From assembly GCA_963575745.1 (NCBI GenBank), contig CAUYUJ010020610.1, forward strand, positions 1-64,000: a DNA stretch of 64,000 nucleotides. Direction: 5' to 3'. A program made the position numbers and the translations under genes. Shown in pieces: positions 52,802 to 62,582 of this stretch. Below the pieces are notes generated by a model. It saw only the letters and a program-made list of their open reading frames with translations, was not told where the DNA came from and did not search any database. The stretch's first letter is position 1, and the number at the start of each line of letters is the position of its first letter. Source of the stretch: Prorocentrum cordatum (Eukaryota > Sar > Dinophyceae > Prorocentrales > Prorocentraceae).

Positions 52802-53064
52802 GAGAGTTGCGAGGCTGTCTCAGGCGAAAGTGGCTTGACGGCCCGAGCTCAGGGAACCTCGGAATCGCTGGCCTGGCTCGGCCACCGGCGAGGCGAGCTC
52901 GGCCTGTGCGAATACTGCGCGTACCTGTGCAGTGCATGTGCGGGACGTGCAAGAATGCCGGGGCCGGCGTTCGTCTCCGGACGCCGGCGCGTTCGCGTCC
53001 GGCCAGTTCCGCGTGAGACGTCGTCGGCAATTTGGAGGCCGACGTGCTTTGACATGAAGTGATC

Positions 53065-53990
53065 TGGCTACCTTCGCCTGAGACATCCTCGCAACTCTGG
53101 TCTCGGAGATGCCCTGCCCCATGGTGGCCCGGCCACTTTCGCTTGAGACATCCTCGGGACTCTGGGTTTCGAGACGCCCTGAGCTGAGGTGGTTAGACCA
53201 CTTTCGCTTGAGACATCCTCGCAACTCTGACCTCAGAGATCTCCTGCCCCATGCTGGTCAGGCCACGGTCGCCTGAGACATCCTCGCAAGTCTCGATTCC
53301 GATATGCCCCGAGCTGAGGTGGTCAGCCATTGTCGCCTGAGACATCCTCGCAACCCTGATCTCAATGATGCCCTGCTCGATAGTGTCTCGGCCGCTTTCG
53401 CCTGAGACATCCTCGGAACTCTGGGTTCCGAGACGCCCCTGAGTTGAGGTGGTTAGACCACTTTCGCTTTAGACATCCTCGCCCGAGATGCCCTGAGTTG
53501 AGCTGTTCAGGCCACTTTTGCCTGAAACATCCTCGCAACTCTGACCTCAATGATGCCCTGCTCCATAGTGTCTCGGCCTTTTTCGCCTGAGACCCTCGCA
53601 ACTCTTGGTTCTGAGATGCCCTGAGCAGGTGGTCAGGCCAGTCCTGCCTGAGACATCCTCGCAACTCTGGGCTCCGAGATGCCCTGGGCTGAGGTGGTCA
53701 GACCACTTTTCCCAGAGACATCCTCGCAACTCTGACCTCAGAGATCTCTTGCCCCATGGTGGTCAGGCCACTTTCGCTTGAGACATCCTCACAACTCAGA
53801 CCTCGGAGGTGTCCTGCCCCATGGTCGTCTGGTCACCTTGACCAGCGACATCCTCGCCACTCTGGTTTCCAAGATGCCCTGCCCCATGGTGATCCGGCCA
53901 CGCTTGCCTGAGACATCCTCGGAACTCTGGGTTGCGAAATGCCCCGAGCTCAGGTGGTCAGGCCACTATCGCCTGCGACATCTCTGCGGC
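53065..53990. repeat. 65-bp tandem array, about 15 copies
   Basis: The GAGACATCCTCG word recurs at about 53080, 53145, 53210, 53275, 53339, 53404, 53470 and on to 53975, mostly 65 bp apart (one 55-bp and one 61-bp unit). Each unit also has GCCCTG(C/A)(C/G), TGGTCAGGCCACTTTCGC and CTCTGACCTCAGAG-like words. A single inverted copy lies at about 52808-52840. Minus-strand frames in it (MRGCLRRKW repeats) are artefacts. Confidence 0.9.
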
Positions 53991-54214
53991 ATGTGCGGGC
54001 ATGTGCGTCTATGCTTTCAGAGTTTTGCTTGACCGTGCATTCGACTGTGCGTCGGACGGTGTGGCATGTGCGCGCATGTGCGGCAATGCTGTTGAGGCTT
54101 TTGTATATTTGCATGGGCATGTGCATGCGACTGTGCGGCATGTGCCTGCATGTGCGGCCCCTTCCGGACCACAATTTCAAAGTGAGAACTATAGAAGTGA
54201 GCGCTATAGAAGTG

Positions 54215-54324
54215 AGTCCGGTGTAGCGCTTGAACTTGGCGTCCGTCTTGTCACATTCGATGTACGTGTAGTTGTCGATCGCCTTGGTATAACCAACCCA
54301 ACTGCTTGCGATGCTTTGAACCCT
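54215..54324 (-). CDS. Short minus-strand exon
   Basis: After CCTTGCAG (acceptor ending at 54325) the minus strand reads RVQSIASSWVGYTKAIDNY, then TYIECDKTDAKFKRYTG, with codon-like quality. It ends near a CTCACTTCTATAG duplication (54187-54214). Probably joined to the exon at 51449-52035 across repeat-filled intron DNA. The donor is not resolved. Confidence 0.5.
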
Positions 54325-54423
54325 CTGCAAGGCTGACGGCGCAGAGCTGATGCTTCATGAACGCCATCACGGTGTGGTGCGTAGTTGTGCAAAGCAACAA
54401 AACCCGTTTGCCGATACAGCTGA

Positions 54424-54445
54424 CTGGAGCTAAAATAGCTACGGT
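54424..54445 (-). other. Spliced-leader-like relic on the minus strand
   Basis: The minus strand reads A, then CCGTAGCTATTTTAGCTCC, then AG: 19 of 22 positions match the dinoflagellate spliced leader consensus, including the variable first base. Two of the three differences are complementary (C to T and G to A), so the central AGCTATTTTAGCT stays an inverted repeat. About 100 nt downstream on the same strand lies the exon at 54215-54324. Such relics mark genes that passed through a trans-spliced mRNA. Confidence 0.55.
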
Positions 54446-54449
54446 CAGC

Positions 54450-55215
54450 AGGAACCATTGGAGGCCTCTTGGAGGCTATCTTGAGGCCTCTTGGAGGCTA
54501 TCTTGAGGCTTCTTGAGGCCTCTTGGATTGCCAGTTTTCTTGGGGCCTCTTGGAGGCTATCTTGAGCCATGAGGCTGTCGGAGGCGATCTTGAGCCATGT
54601 TCGGCTATCGTGGGCCATCTTGGGGCTGCCTTGAGGCCTCTTGGAGGTCTGTCGGAGGCTATCGTGAGCCATGCTTGGCTATCGTAGGCCATGTTGAAAA
54701 CCATATTTGCCTATCTAGGACTCTCTTATATTGGGCCACACAGGGCGGGGTGGATAGTCTTTGGGGAGAGGCTGGGAGGCCCCGTGGGATCATATTGGGC
54801 CCCATGGCTCAAAAAGAGGAGGTCCCTCAATTAGCATCGCCCCCTCGGAGGCTCTCACACGGCATCTTGAGGCCCTCTTGGAGTGTTCTGGGCGATCTTG
54901 GGGCCGTCTTTTGGGCCCCTCTTGAGCATCTTTTGGGCCATCTTGGGGCCATCTTGAGGCTTCCAACGCCCATCGGAAGCGAAACGGCGATACTGTCAAC
55001 AGCATTGATTTTCCCTAGGGTGTTGAAGGGTTTGGGCATCTTGGAGGGCGCCGTGGAGGGCTCGGAGGGCACTTGTTGGGGCCGCCTTGGGGCCTCTTGG
55101 GGGTATGTCGGTGGCTGTATTGACCCATCTTGAAGTGGCATGGGCCATCTTGGAGGCCATCTTGCGAGTTTGAAGCCCTCTTGGGGCCTTCTTGGGCCAT
55201 CTTGGACGCTGCGGC
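54450..55215. repeat. CTTGGGCC/CTTGGAGG ~10-bp repeat block B
   Basis: Homologous to block A (47230-48003) over most of its length with many substitutions. Contains the same CAATTAGCATCGCCCCCTCG core (54828-54847). A third, weaker relative is at 62975-63330 (CATTAGCCTCGCCCC core near 63223). Confidence 0.85.
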
Positions 55216-55224
55216 GCCTCCGCC

Positions 55225-55310
55225 CCCCCCCCCCCCTCCCAGACCCAGGGGAGGGGGTAGGGGGAGGGGTAGAGAGAAGAAAAACACGCGTTATACCACA
55301 TAAGCCCAGA
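55225..55310. other. C/G homopolymer-rich junction
   Basis: A C14-type run followed by GGGGAGGGGG. No gene. Confidence 0.5.
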
Positions 55311-55369
55311 GGGCTGGTGGGACTTGTGGTAGGAGGGCGGCTCGCATGTATGATTGCCGCTTATGTTGC

Positions 55370-55413
55370 CAGGGGTCGTCGTTGCCGTCGTAGTCGTCGT
55401 CGTCGTCGTCGTT

Positions 55414-55455
<42 letters not shown>

Positions 55456-55535
55456 GTCGTCGTCGTTGCCGCCGTCGCCGTCGTCGCCGCTTGGGGGTTA
55501 GTGTTTTACGCCGCTTGGGGTTAGTGTTTTACGTT
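55370..55535. repeat. (GTC)n repeat and a 23-bp direct repeat
   Basis: (GTC)n at 55377-55485, then two copies of CGCTTGGGGTTAGTGTTTTA (about 55488 and 55512). GTAGGCGGGCTCCTCGTC-like words repeat at 55547 and 55565. Confidence 0.85.
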
Positions 55536-55579
55536 CGGCTTAGGGGTAGGCGGGCTCCTCGTCGGTAGGCGGGCTCCTA

Positions 55580-56340
55580 GGGGTTAGGTTTTCGGACGCT
55601 GTCGAGGTTGGCCCCCGTGGGGCATTCGTGTTCTACCGGGCGTGAGATACCACGCGCGACATGGATAATTAAACCTACTGAAAAACACATTGAAGCTGAC
55701 ACGAGTGGTCGTCCACCACTCCGCTGATCTGCTGAATCGGGTCGCGACTCCACTTGCTCGGAGTCCCGCAACGGCAAGGCAATGAGTCTGCCAATCAGCA
55801 CAGCACGCTTCACTGAGGAAAACGCATACGCAAGACTGCAAGAGAGAGAGAGAGTAAAAGAAAGAGAGAGATGTGAGAGGACACATGACCACTGACGGAG
55901 ATACCAAACACAAAGCACGAATCTGTAGATGAAAGCCATCGACGTGTTGGCACCTTAGACATGACTGCACCAAGTAGTTCACGGTGTGCGTGCACTCGCG
56001 CGTATAATGGTATACACAGATGTATAAGTATAACTAGGGGTATGTGGTTATAGATGTGTGTGTTGCGGCATACAACGAAAAGTTGTATTCCCCATTCGGT
56101 GCGATGCTATAAACACATGCAGATAGGAGCACCTACATACATGCCATACAGAGGTCCAATCGCAATCACACAACCAAGCAGCAATTGTATGTAGAGACAC
56201 ATGTGGAGTGACAGCGTGAGAGATCGGTACGTCGAGGTTGCAGGTGAGTCACCTTGGCTGGTACAGCAGATGCTGCGTTGACAGGGTGGGCATGTTGATA
56301 TCCGATCCCCTTGCATTCCACTGTTTAGAGGTGAGTCCTT
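55580..56340. other. Spacer, no gene supported
   Basis: Low-GC for this window, with a short (GA)n (55840-55872) and several 100-residue frames without domains. Confidence 0.4.
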
Positions 56341-56475
56341 CATGCTTCCCCCCTCTCATTCATCCCCTCCCCCTCGCTCACCCTCTCCTCCTCCCCTCCC
56401 CCTCTCTCCTCCCCCTTCCTTCTCTCACTCATCCCCTCCCCCTCTCTCCTCCCCTTCCTCTTCCTTTTCATCATC
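56341..56475. repeat. CT-rich tract
   Basis: CCCCTCTCTCCTCC-type pyrimidine tract, downstream of the end of the minus-strand gene at 56529. Confidence 0.85.
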
Positions 56476-56528
56476 CTTACATTTATGTGTACTTATGTCC
56501 TATGCCCACCATATGCAAACGCGGATCG

Positions 56529-57122
56529 CTAGGTTACGTATACACCCTTCGTCCTCTTCTGGGGGGGGGGGGCATTGTTGCTGCCGCTGCTACTCGTACC
56601 TTTCACACCCAGCCCCGACAGCAAGAGCTTGTCCCCAGCCTTCAGGGGTTTGGTGTTCCATAGCACGGGGATGGTCAGAGTTGTGGCATCCGCGGTACCC
56701 CCGATCTCCCCTGCAGTGATGACGATCTGCGTCGAAGACCTGGCCATGTTTGCCTCTGTGCTGTCGCAGGCCGTCGGCACCAACCAGTAGGGCACAAGGA
56801 AGCCCGTCTTCCCCTCAGTTGGATATTCGGTTTTCGGGGTCAGCCAAATACAAAGTTTCTTGGACTCATCGCCCATCATTATGAGCTCAACTCCGTTGGT
56901 GGGCTTCTTGGGGCCAGAGCCAATGTTGTGGGTGAAGGGGACTAGGACAAGCTCGAACTTGTCGAAGGCCTGCGACATGCAGATCTTCTCGGCAGGGCCC
57001 TTCCCGCCCTTGGCAACCGTCAAAACGAGAGCGCCTGAAGGCACCCGCCAGCGCATCGAAGCCCTCCCCAATGCAACCCTGCAGTTGGCCTTCATGATCT
57101 CGATGCCCATGTCACCGTAGTC
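56529..57122 (-). CDS. Last exon of minus-strand gene A, function unknown
   Basis: Starts after CCCGCAG (acceptor ending at 57123) with DYGDMGIEIMKANCRVALG and ends VYVT with TAG at 56531-56529; 197 codons. It is a folded, beta-rich-looking domain (KFELVLVPFT, ELIMMGDESKKLCIWLTP, TGFLVPYWLVPTACDS, TQIVITAGEIGG), then a Ser/Asn/Pro/Lys-rich tail. The GT-AG join to the exon at 57441-57532 is in phase 0, which gives good support. No family recognised. The upstream (GGA)n DNA at 57160-57260 is intronic. Confidence 0.65.
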   Translation of the reverse strand, partial: DYGDMGIEIMKANCRVALGRASMRWRVPSGALVLTVAKGGKGPAEKICMSQAFDKFELVLVPFTHNIGSGPKKPTNGVELIMMGDESKKLCIWLTPKTEYPTEGKTGFLVPYWLVPTACDSTEANMARSSTQIVITAGEIGGTADATTLTIPVLWNTKPLKAGDKLLLSGLGVKGTSSSGSNNAPPPQKRTKGVYVT

Positions 57123-57159
57123 CTGCGGGCGGGCGGGGCGATTGAGGCAAGGATTGGAG

Positions 57160-57260
57160 GATGGAGGAGGAGGAGGAGCAGGAGGAGGAGGAGGCGGAGG
57201 AGGAGAAGGAGGAGGAGGATCAGGAGGAGGAGGAGGAAGAGGAGGAGGAGGATGGAGGAT
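57160..57260. repeat. (GGA)n in an intron
   Basis: Nearly pure GGAGGA in the intron between the last two exons of gene A. It reads as pyrimidine on the gene's strand, close to the acceptor. Confidence 0.9.
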
Positions 57261-57440
57261 GAGGGATGGGGTAATGTGTGAGCGTGGCGCAGATACCACG
57301 TGTATCTTTCGTCTTGGTTCGTCCTCCCTCACCCTTTTCTCTACCCCCTCCCAGGTCGGGCTTTAAGCTTTTTGATGTTTCGGAATGTTTGTGCGGGTGG
57401 CTTTACACGGGGAGAACGAGTGAGAAACAACGAAAAAAAC

Positions 57441-57532
57441 CATGTGGGTGTTGTCCAGCATCTTGGGCGCGTCGTGAGCGTCGCCGATGGTGAAATCCAC
57501 GGACTCGGAGATCTCGGCTAATTGGAGGCGTT
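57441..57532 (-). CDS. Small exon of minus-strand gene A
   Basis: A 92-nt exon after CATCAG (acceptor ending at 57533): RLQLAEISESVDFTIG, then DAHDAPKMLDNTHM, followed by GTTTTT (donor at 57440). It needs a phase-1 upstream exon and leaves phase 0, which fits the next exon. Confidence 0.6.
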
Positions 57533-57599
57533 CTGATGTTTATGCCTCCCGTCCACAACCCCTCCCCTCGTTCCCAACCTCCTTGTCCACGTCCTTTCT

Positions 57600-57855
57600 C
57601 CCCGTCATCCCTCCTGTGCCTCCTCTTCATTTTCCTCCTCCTCCTCATCCTCCTCCTTCTCCTCCTCCGCCTCCACATCCTCTTCTTCCTCACCCCCTCT
57701 TCCTCCTCCTCCTCCTCCTCCTCTCTCCTCCTCCTCTCCTCTCTCTCCTCCTCCTCCTCCTCCTCCTCCCTCCTCCTCCTCCTCCTCCTCTTCCTCCTCC
57801 TCCTCCTCCTCCTCCTCCTCCTCCTCCTCCTCCTCCTCTCCCCCTCCTCACCGCC
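57600..57855. repeat. (CCT)n/(CTC)n pyrimidine tract in an intron
   Basis: About 250 bp of CCTCCTC on plus, purine on the gene strand. Long Ser/Leu/Pro or Arg/Glu frames here are artefacts. Confidence 0.9.
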
Positions 57856-57871
57856 ATCCCACTGGATCAAA

Positions 57872-58773
57872 TCAAGCCTTGAACTCGTCCGCCAGCTTCG
57901 CGGCGTCGAGCGTGTTAGGCAGCTTGGTCGTCTGACGCTCCTCGACCTTGAACGTCACGATCCCCTTCTCGATCGACGCGATCGTGTAGATCTTGCTGGA
58001 GTCCTTCTTCGACACGGCCTGCTTGCCCTTCTGGAAGCCCATCCGAGCCAGCACCGCCTCGTCGATGCCGCCGCTGCTGCCGAACTGCACGATCGTGCCC
58101 TTCTTCTCATCGGCCTTCGGCGACTTGGGGATGTACGTCCATGGCAGGTGCGTCCACTGCGCCTGCGGGGAAATCGCGAACACGTCGTCGAGCATGGCCG
58201 AGGCGACCTCGTCGACCGACTTGTAGATGGTCCAGCCCTTCGCCTTCTTGCCATGCACGTGCATGACCAATCGTATCTGAAAGTCTCCGATCAGCTTGGC
58301 AACCTGATGGCTTCCGAGCTCAGGAACGGAGGACTCCAACCATGCCTTCCCCGACTTGATGTAAGATGCGGCACGGAGGCACTGTGCTTTCTTGGTGGTG
58401 GTCACGGCATCGCAGTCGGAACTCGTGAGGAGGCGGCTCACTCCACCCCTGACGAACGCATCTGGAGAGGCAACCATGGCCTTCAGCATGCCGACGACGT
58501 ACTCGGGCCCTTGCTTGAAAGGAATCTTCGCCAGCATCTTGAAGCGTCTCCCCTCGACGTCCTTTGAGACCTGTCGCGTCTTTGCCCACGTCTCAAGGTC
58601 AGTCAAGAAATGTGGCGTATCTGATCCGCCAGAGTACTGTTCAACAAAGTCGCACATATCGCGCACGTGGCCCGACAGGTGCGGGGACGTTTTCTCCACG
58701 GCAGTCGTGACCTCGGGGTCGGCAACATTGATGTTTGAAACCCATTGGGAAGGGCCTTGGGACCATAAGAGCT
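57872..58773 (-). CDS. Large exon of minus-strand gene A
   Basis: About 300 codons, from an acceptor CTACAG (ending at 58774) to TGA at 57874-57872. It reads WSQGPSQWVSNINVADPE, then PHLSGHVRDMCDFVEQYSGG, then FKMLAKIPFKQGPEYVVGML, then VMHVHGKKAKGWTIYKSVDE and the end KLADEFKA. It is an alpha/beta globular protein; no motif known to me. To reach the next exon the donor must leave phase 1: GCTT|GATTTG (a GA donor, reported in dinoflagellates) would do so. Alternatively the TGA is a real stop and the downstream exons belong elsewhere. Confidence 0.65.
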
Positions 58774-58784
58774 CTGTAGGGTAA

Positions 58785-58845
58785 TGCATATATTTGTGTC
58801 TGTATATATATATATGTATATATATATATATTGTAGATATGTGTT
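58785..58845. repeat. (TA)n microsatellite in an intron
   Basis: Interrupted TATATA tract in the 82-nt intron between two gene A exons. Confidence 0.85.
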
Positions 58846-58855
58846 CGTTGCTTGC

Positions 58856-59169
58856 TTAACTTAGATGTTTCAGAGTTCGGGCCCATGTGGACCTTGTCCC
58901 AGTCGTCCCCCATGAATTTCGCACGCTGGTGGATGCGAAGGAGGGCCTGTATTTTCGAACACACCTGCTCTGTACCATGTCCTGCATTCCCTGACTCCTG
59001 CAGGAAATGGGGCAGCGTCGGGCATGCTGCCTCGACCTCGTGTCGGATGATGGTCCAGTCCATCCCGTTGTCGACGGCCTCCAAGTAGCTCGGAGCGATC
59101 TCGGACACTACGTCGCGAGATGCTTTGCCGCTTGTGCTGATCCCCGCTTGGTCCGACCTGGCGCCGAAC
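58856..59169 (-). CDS. Second exon of minus-strand gene A
   Basis: Begins after GGCCCAG (acceptor ending at 59170) with FGARSDQAGISTSGKASRDV and continues SYLEAVDNGMDWTIIRHEVE, CPTLPHFLQESGNAGHG, MGDDWDKVHMGPNSETSK. The 151-nt GT-AG intron upstream joins in frame (split AAG codon). The 3' end is either AA|GTTAAG (58861) or AA|GCAAGC (58856); only the second, a GC donor, keeps frame with the next exon. Confidence 0.6.
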
Positions 59170-59320
59170 CTGGGCCGAAACAGACACCACTTTCAATTAG
59201 TATGATTTACCCCCCCGTGTTTGTATTATTAATGCTATGTAATTATAAACGTACTCTTGAAATATTGTGGTATCTGGGTGCAAATCCTGGGAAGTACGGT
59301 GAATGTTTCTGCCGCCTCAC

Positions 59321-59763
59321 TTGACGCAGCGAAGGCCAGCGACAGTGTGGCTGGACGTGACGCTCAGGTACCTCAGCGCGTTGATATCCTGCCACGGGGC
59401 CAAGTAACCCTCGGCCGAGTTGGCAAGCTGAACGTTGAATTGAATTTGAGCCTGTCGCTGATCGCCTGGCGGCATCTCGAACGCCCAGGCGTTGCGGACC
59501 TCCTCCCAAGCCCAAACCCAACCCTGGTTGCAGATCCGCTGGGCCAACATATGTACTTTCTCTACGTCGAGGCCAGTGCCATCTCTGTTGTGCATGTGGG
59601 TGCCCACGTTGTCGCACTGGCACTTGTTGACAAATGCAAGGCCCGCAACAATCAGCATCTTCACAATGCGCTCGGCCGCAGTGCGAATCTGATTGGCCTC
59701 GCCGCCCATGTGGGCCTGGATGATACCATTGATCTGCTCCGCCAACTCTGTCAACACTACCAT
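59321..59763 (-). CDS. First exon of minus-strand gene A
   Basis: From ATG 59763-59761 (context CCGATGG): MVVLTELAEQINGIIQAHMG, then RTAAERIVKMLIVAGLAFV, NKCQCDNVGTHMHNRDGTG, VHMLAQRICNQGWVWAWEE and AWAFEMPPGDQRQAQIQF. It ends AA before GTGAGG (donor at 59320), phase 2. The frame is open upstream to 59850 without an ATG, so a little more N-terminal sequence is possible. Helical, with four Cys; family unknown. A 12-bp tandem repeat (59866-59913) lies about 100 bp upstream. Confidence 0.65.
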
Positions 59764-59865
59764 CGGGGCGGCCGTGCAAGGACGATTTCCCGAAACAAGA
59801 GGCTGGGAATCCTCGCTAGCCAGCGAATGCTTGGGCGCAAAATGCTCCAAACGGATGGGAGAAGA

Positions 59866-59913
59866 GTTGCTGTCCTGGTTGCTATCCTAGTTGCTATCCT
59901 GGTTGCTATCCTG
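59866..59913. repeat. 12-bp tandem repeat, four copies
   Basis: GTTGCT(G/A)TCCT(G/A) four times, just upstream of gene A's first exon. Confidence 0.9.
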
Positions 59914-59919
59914 GTTAGG

Positions 59920-60210
59920 GAAAGTTGCGTATCTAGCGTTGCCAGTTTATAACCAAGATGCATAAGTCCGCTATGTGCTACGGAAGTTCACGTATCTTGC
60001 TTGGCCTCGTTCCTCTAACCCTCGCTTAACCTCTTTCGGAAGATAGCGTACTTACACAACCACTATATCATGTTATGCGTTCGGTTAACATAGATACTGT
60101 GTATACAATTCCGTTACTATGATTATGAGCAGCATATAAGTATGTTACAAGTGTGCTATATCTAGTAATAACCTCCAGAAGTAGATCATAACCAGCCCAT
60201 CGATCCCAGC
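59920..60210. other. AT-richer spacer upstream of gene A
   Basis: No frame of interest. It may carry the gene A promoter. Confidence 0.4.
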
Positions 60211-60214
60211 AGGG

Positions 60215-60580
60215 GTGCCCGGAGGTGCCCTGGGGTGCCCGGAGGTGCCCCAGGGTGCCCGGGTGCTCTATCACCCTATAGCCCTGTAGTTCTATAGCCA
60301 TATATCCCTATAGACCTATAGACCTATAGTTTTATAGCCCTATAGCCTTATTGCCTTAATAACCCTATAGCCCTATAGTCCTTATGCCCTGTAGCCCAAT
60401 CGCCCTCTAGCCCTATAACCCTATAGCCCTAATGGGCCTATAGCCCTATAGCCTTATTGCCTGGTAGCCCTATAGCCCTATGTTCCTATAGCCCTATAGC
60501 CCTATAGTCCTATAGTCCTAGCCCTATGGTCCTATAACCGTATAGCCCCATAGCCCTACAGCCCTAAACATATTATGATT
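60215..60580. repeat. GGTGCCC repeats followed by 8-bp CCTATAGC repeats
   Basis: GGTGCCCGGAGGTGCCC words at 60215-60265. Then about 35 degenerate copies of CCTATAGC at 60272-60575, with an exact 8-bp step in the best part (60480-60515). TATAG words are partly self-complementary (CTATAG). Confidence 0.85.
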
Positions 60581-60595
60581 GGGTTTTCTCCGGTA

Positions 60596-60622
60596 TCATA
60601 TATATATATATATATATATACA
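60596..60622. repeat. (TA)n microsatellite
   Basis: About 24 bp of pure TA. Confidence 0.9.
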
Positions 60623-60686
60623 TTGTATAGCTACTAGGATATAAAATGTGAGCGTTCTTATAAAGTCTATAAACTCACATGTGTTT

Positions 60687-60969
60687 CAAAAGATCGGCGA
60701 CGCCCGACTGGCACCGCCAGCTCGCACCTCCGATGTGTTTGGGAAATCAGGGGGCTTGAAGAGTTCATGATAGTAGCAATGTGGTGTGTATATATATAGT
60801 TTGCGTGAGGTTATTCGCCTTCGACGGTAATAACAAGATATATTGGCAACAGCGCGATATGTCTTATATTTATGTACGTCCATTTGATAGGAAGTCAACT
60901 AAACTTGTTAGTATTGTCTTGAACTTCAAACAGCGTTTTCCAAAAGATCGGCCACGCCTGACTGGCACC
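60687..60969. repeat. 29-bp direct repeat pair
   Basis: CAAAAGATCGGCGACGCCCG followed by ACTGGCACC at 60687-60715 recurs with two mismatches at 60941-60969. They enclose 225 bp of AT-rich unique sequence. Confidence 0.8.
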
Positions 60970-61680
60970 AGCCCCATCTTACTCCAGATTGCCTGGGAAG
61001 TCCGTGAAAGTATAGAATGCACGATCATATAAACGTGTCTACACGTGTGATGGCAATTTATCGACTTTATGGAAGCTGCAGGTTTATTGGTTCTCATAGG
61101 TTCGAAAAGTCTTCCAATGAGATCTTTCATGTGGGCGCACTCAAAAGGACGAATTGAATGTACCATTCGCTCTCCGGCGCCAAGCTGGAAAACGATGAAA
61201 ACGCCCATGGTTACATCCACGTTGCCGCCCTTCCTCCCTTTCTCCTCTTCCTTCGTCCCCTTGCCTCCTCCCCCATCCCTTCTCCTCCTGCTGCCTCCGG
61301 CCTTGTGCATCCGCCTCGCTCGCTCCTCCTCCTCCGCATCCTCTAGCGGGGCTCGCGGGGCACCACCGCGCATCGCCGCGCCAGTGAAGTGGCGCGGCGT
61401 CGGCCTGGGGACGCGGGCACAAAAGCGGTCGAGGCCTCCGCGCTGGGCATGTCGAGGCCACGGGACCCGCTGCTGGAGCGCTTCGAGCGCCTGGAGCGGG
61501 GCGAGCGCGACTGACGCTCCTGCCGCGCCCCCGCGTCGCCGTCTGTCCCGCGTCAGCCAGTGCCTGTCGACATCCGTCGTCCTCACCATCATCAGCATCG
61601 TCAGCAGCGTCGTCATCGAGGACCTCATCACCCATCACCGACATCACAATCAGCAGCATCGCCAACACCATCACATCCCC
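60970..61680. other. No confident gene
   Basis: Frames of 150-270 residues occur on both strands, but they change in composition abruptly and run into simple repeats. None shows a domain. Confidence 0.4.
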
Positions 61681-62165
61681 TCCTTCTCCTCCTCCTCCTC
61701 CTCCTCTTCGTCTCTCTCTTTTTTTTTTTTCTCTCTCTCTCTCTCTCTCTCCCTCTCTCTCTTTCTGTTTTTCTGTTTCTTCTTTTTTTTTGTTCTCTCT
61801 CTCTCTCTCTGGTTGTGTCTACCCCCTTCCCATCCCCGTTATTTTTCCACCATGTCCTCAATTTTCCTCCGCGCGTAGCCATTAACGTTCAAGCGATCGC
61901 CCTGCCTCTCGTGCCATCCTCCATCTCCTCCTCCTCCTCCTCCTCCTCCTCCTCCTCTCCTCCTCCTCCTCCTCCTCCTCCTCCTCCACTTCTTCCTCTT
62001 TCATTACCCCCATGACCTCCATGACCTCCTCCTCCTCCTCCTCCCCCTCCTCCTCCTCCTCCTCCTCCTCCTCCTCCACCTCCTCCATTACCTTCATTAC
62101 CTCCATTATCTCCATTACCTCCTCCTTTTCCTCCTCCGCCTCCTCCTCCTCTTTCCCCTCCTCCC
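61681..62165. repeat. (CCT)n and (CT)n tracts
   Basis: (TCC)n at 61680-61715, (CT)n at 61732-61762 and 61795-61812, then (CCT)n with CCATTACCT and CCATGACCT interruptions at 61921-62165. Confidence 0.95.
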
Positions 62166-62551
62166 AAGGATGACGAGGCTCTCCTCCCCTCACACGTGTT
62201 ACCGCAGAGGTTTGGAGGACCTGCTCTCCACGAGTTTCCTTTTGAGCATGCAACGACGGTCACGTGCACCGGAGATCACCAAGGCTACGCGAGCTCTCTT
62301 CCCTGCGTGCCAGGCCGCCGAGCCCGTGGCCTCGCCCGCCTGGTCTCGGTCAGAGCCGGACGGCTGTCCGCAGAGGTGATCGTTTGGTCGGCATTCGGAG
62401 GGCACAAAACGGGGAGCGAACATTTCTTGTAGGTCCGCGCGGACTTCTTGGATCGGTGGATCGCCGCTTCCCCCCTGGCGATGCCTCCAGCGCCGCCCCT
62501 GGCGCGCCGCGCCTCCAGCAAGTTGTGTTTGTGCCGCTTGCTGTTCCTCTA

Positions 62552-62582
62552 GGTATGCTGTCTTGCCGCAAGACAGCATACC
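62552..62582. repeat. Perfect 14-bp inverted repeat with 3-nt loop
   Basis: GGTATGCTGTCTTG, loop CCG, CAAGACAGCATACC. It is followed directly (62581-62675) by repeated TACGGTA/GGTACGG words, themselves partly palindromic. No T-run follows, and no adjacent gene is known, so a terminator role is unsupported. Confidence 0.9.

Noticed and set aside
53362-53729. MRGCLRRKW-type repeat protein on the minus strand
   Set aside because: It is the translation of the 65-bp satellite; unit-length changes break the frame.
57403-57870. Arg/Glu-rich 155-residue minus-strand frame
   Set aside because: Translated (CCT)n tract within an intron.
62552-62582. Rho-independent terminator
   Set aside because: Perfect stem-loop but no following T-run, and the genome is eukaryotic.
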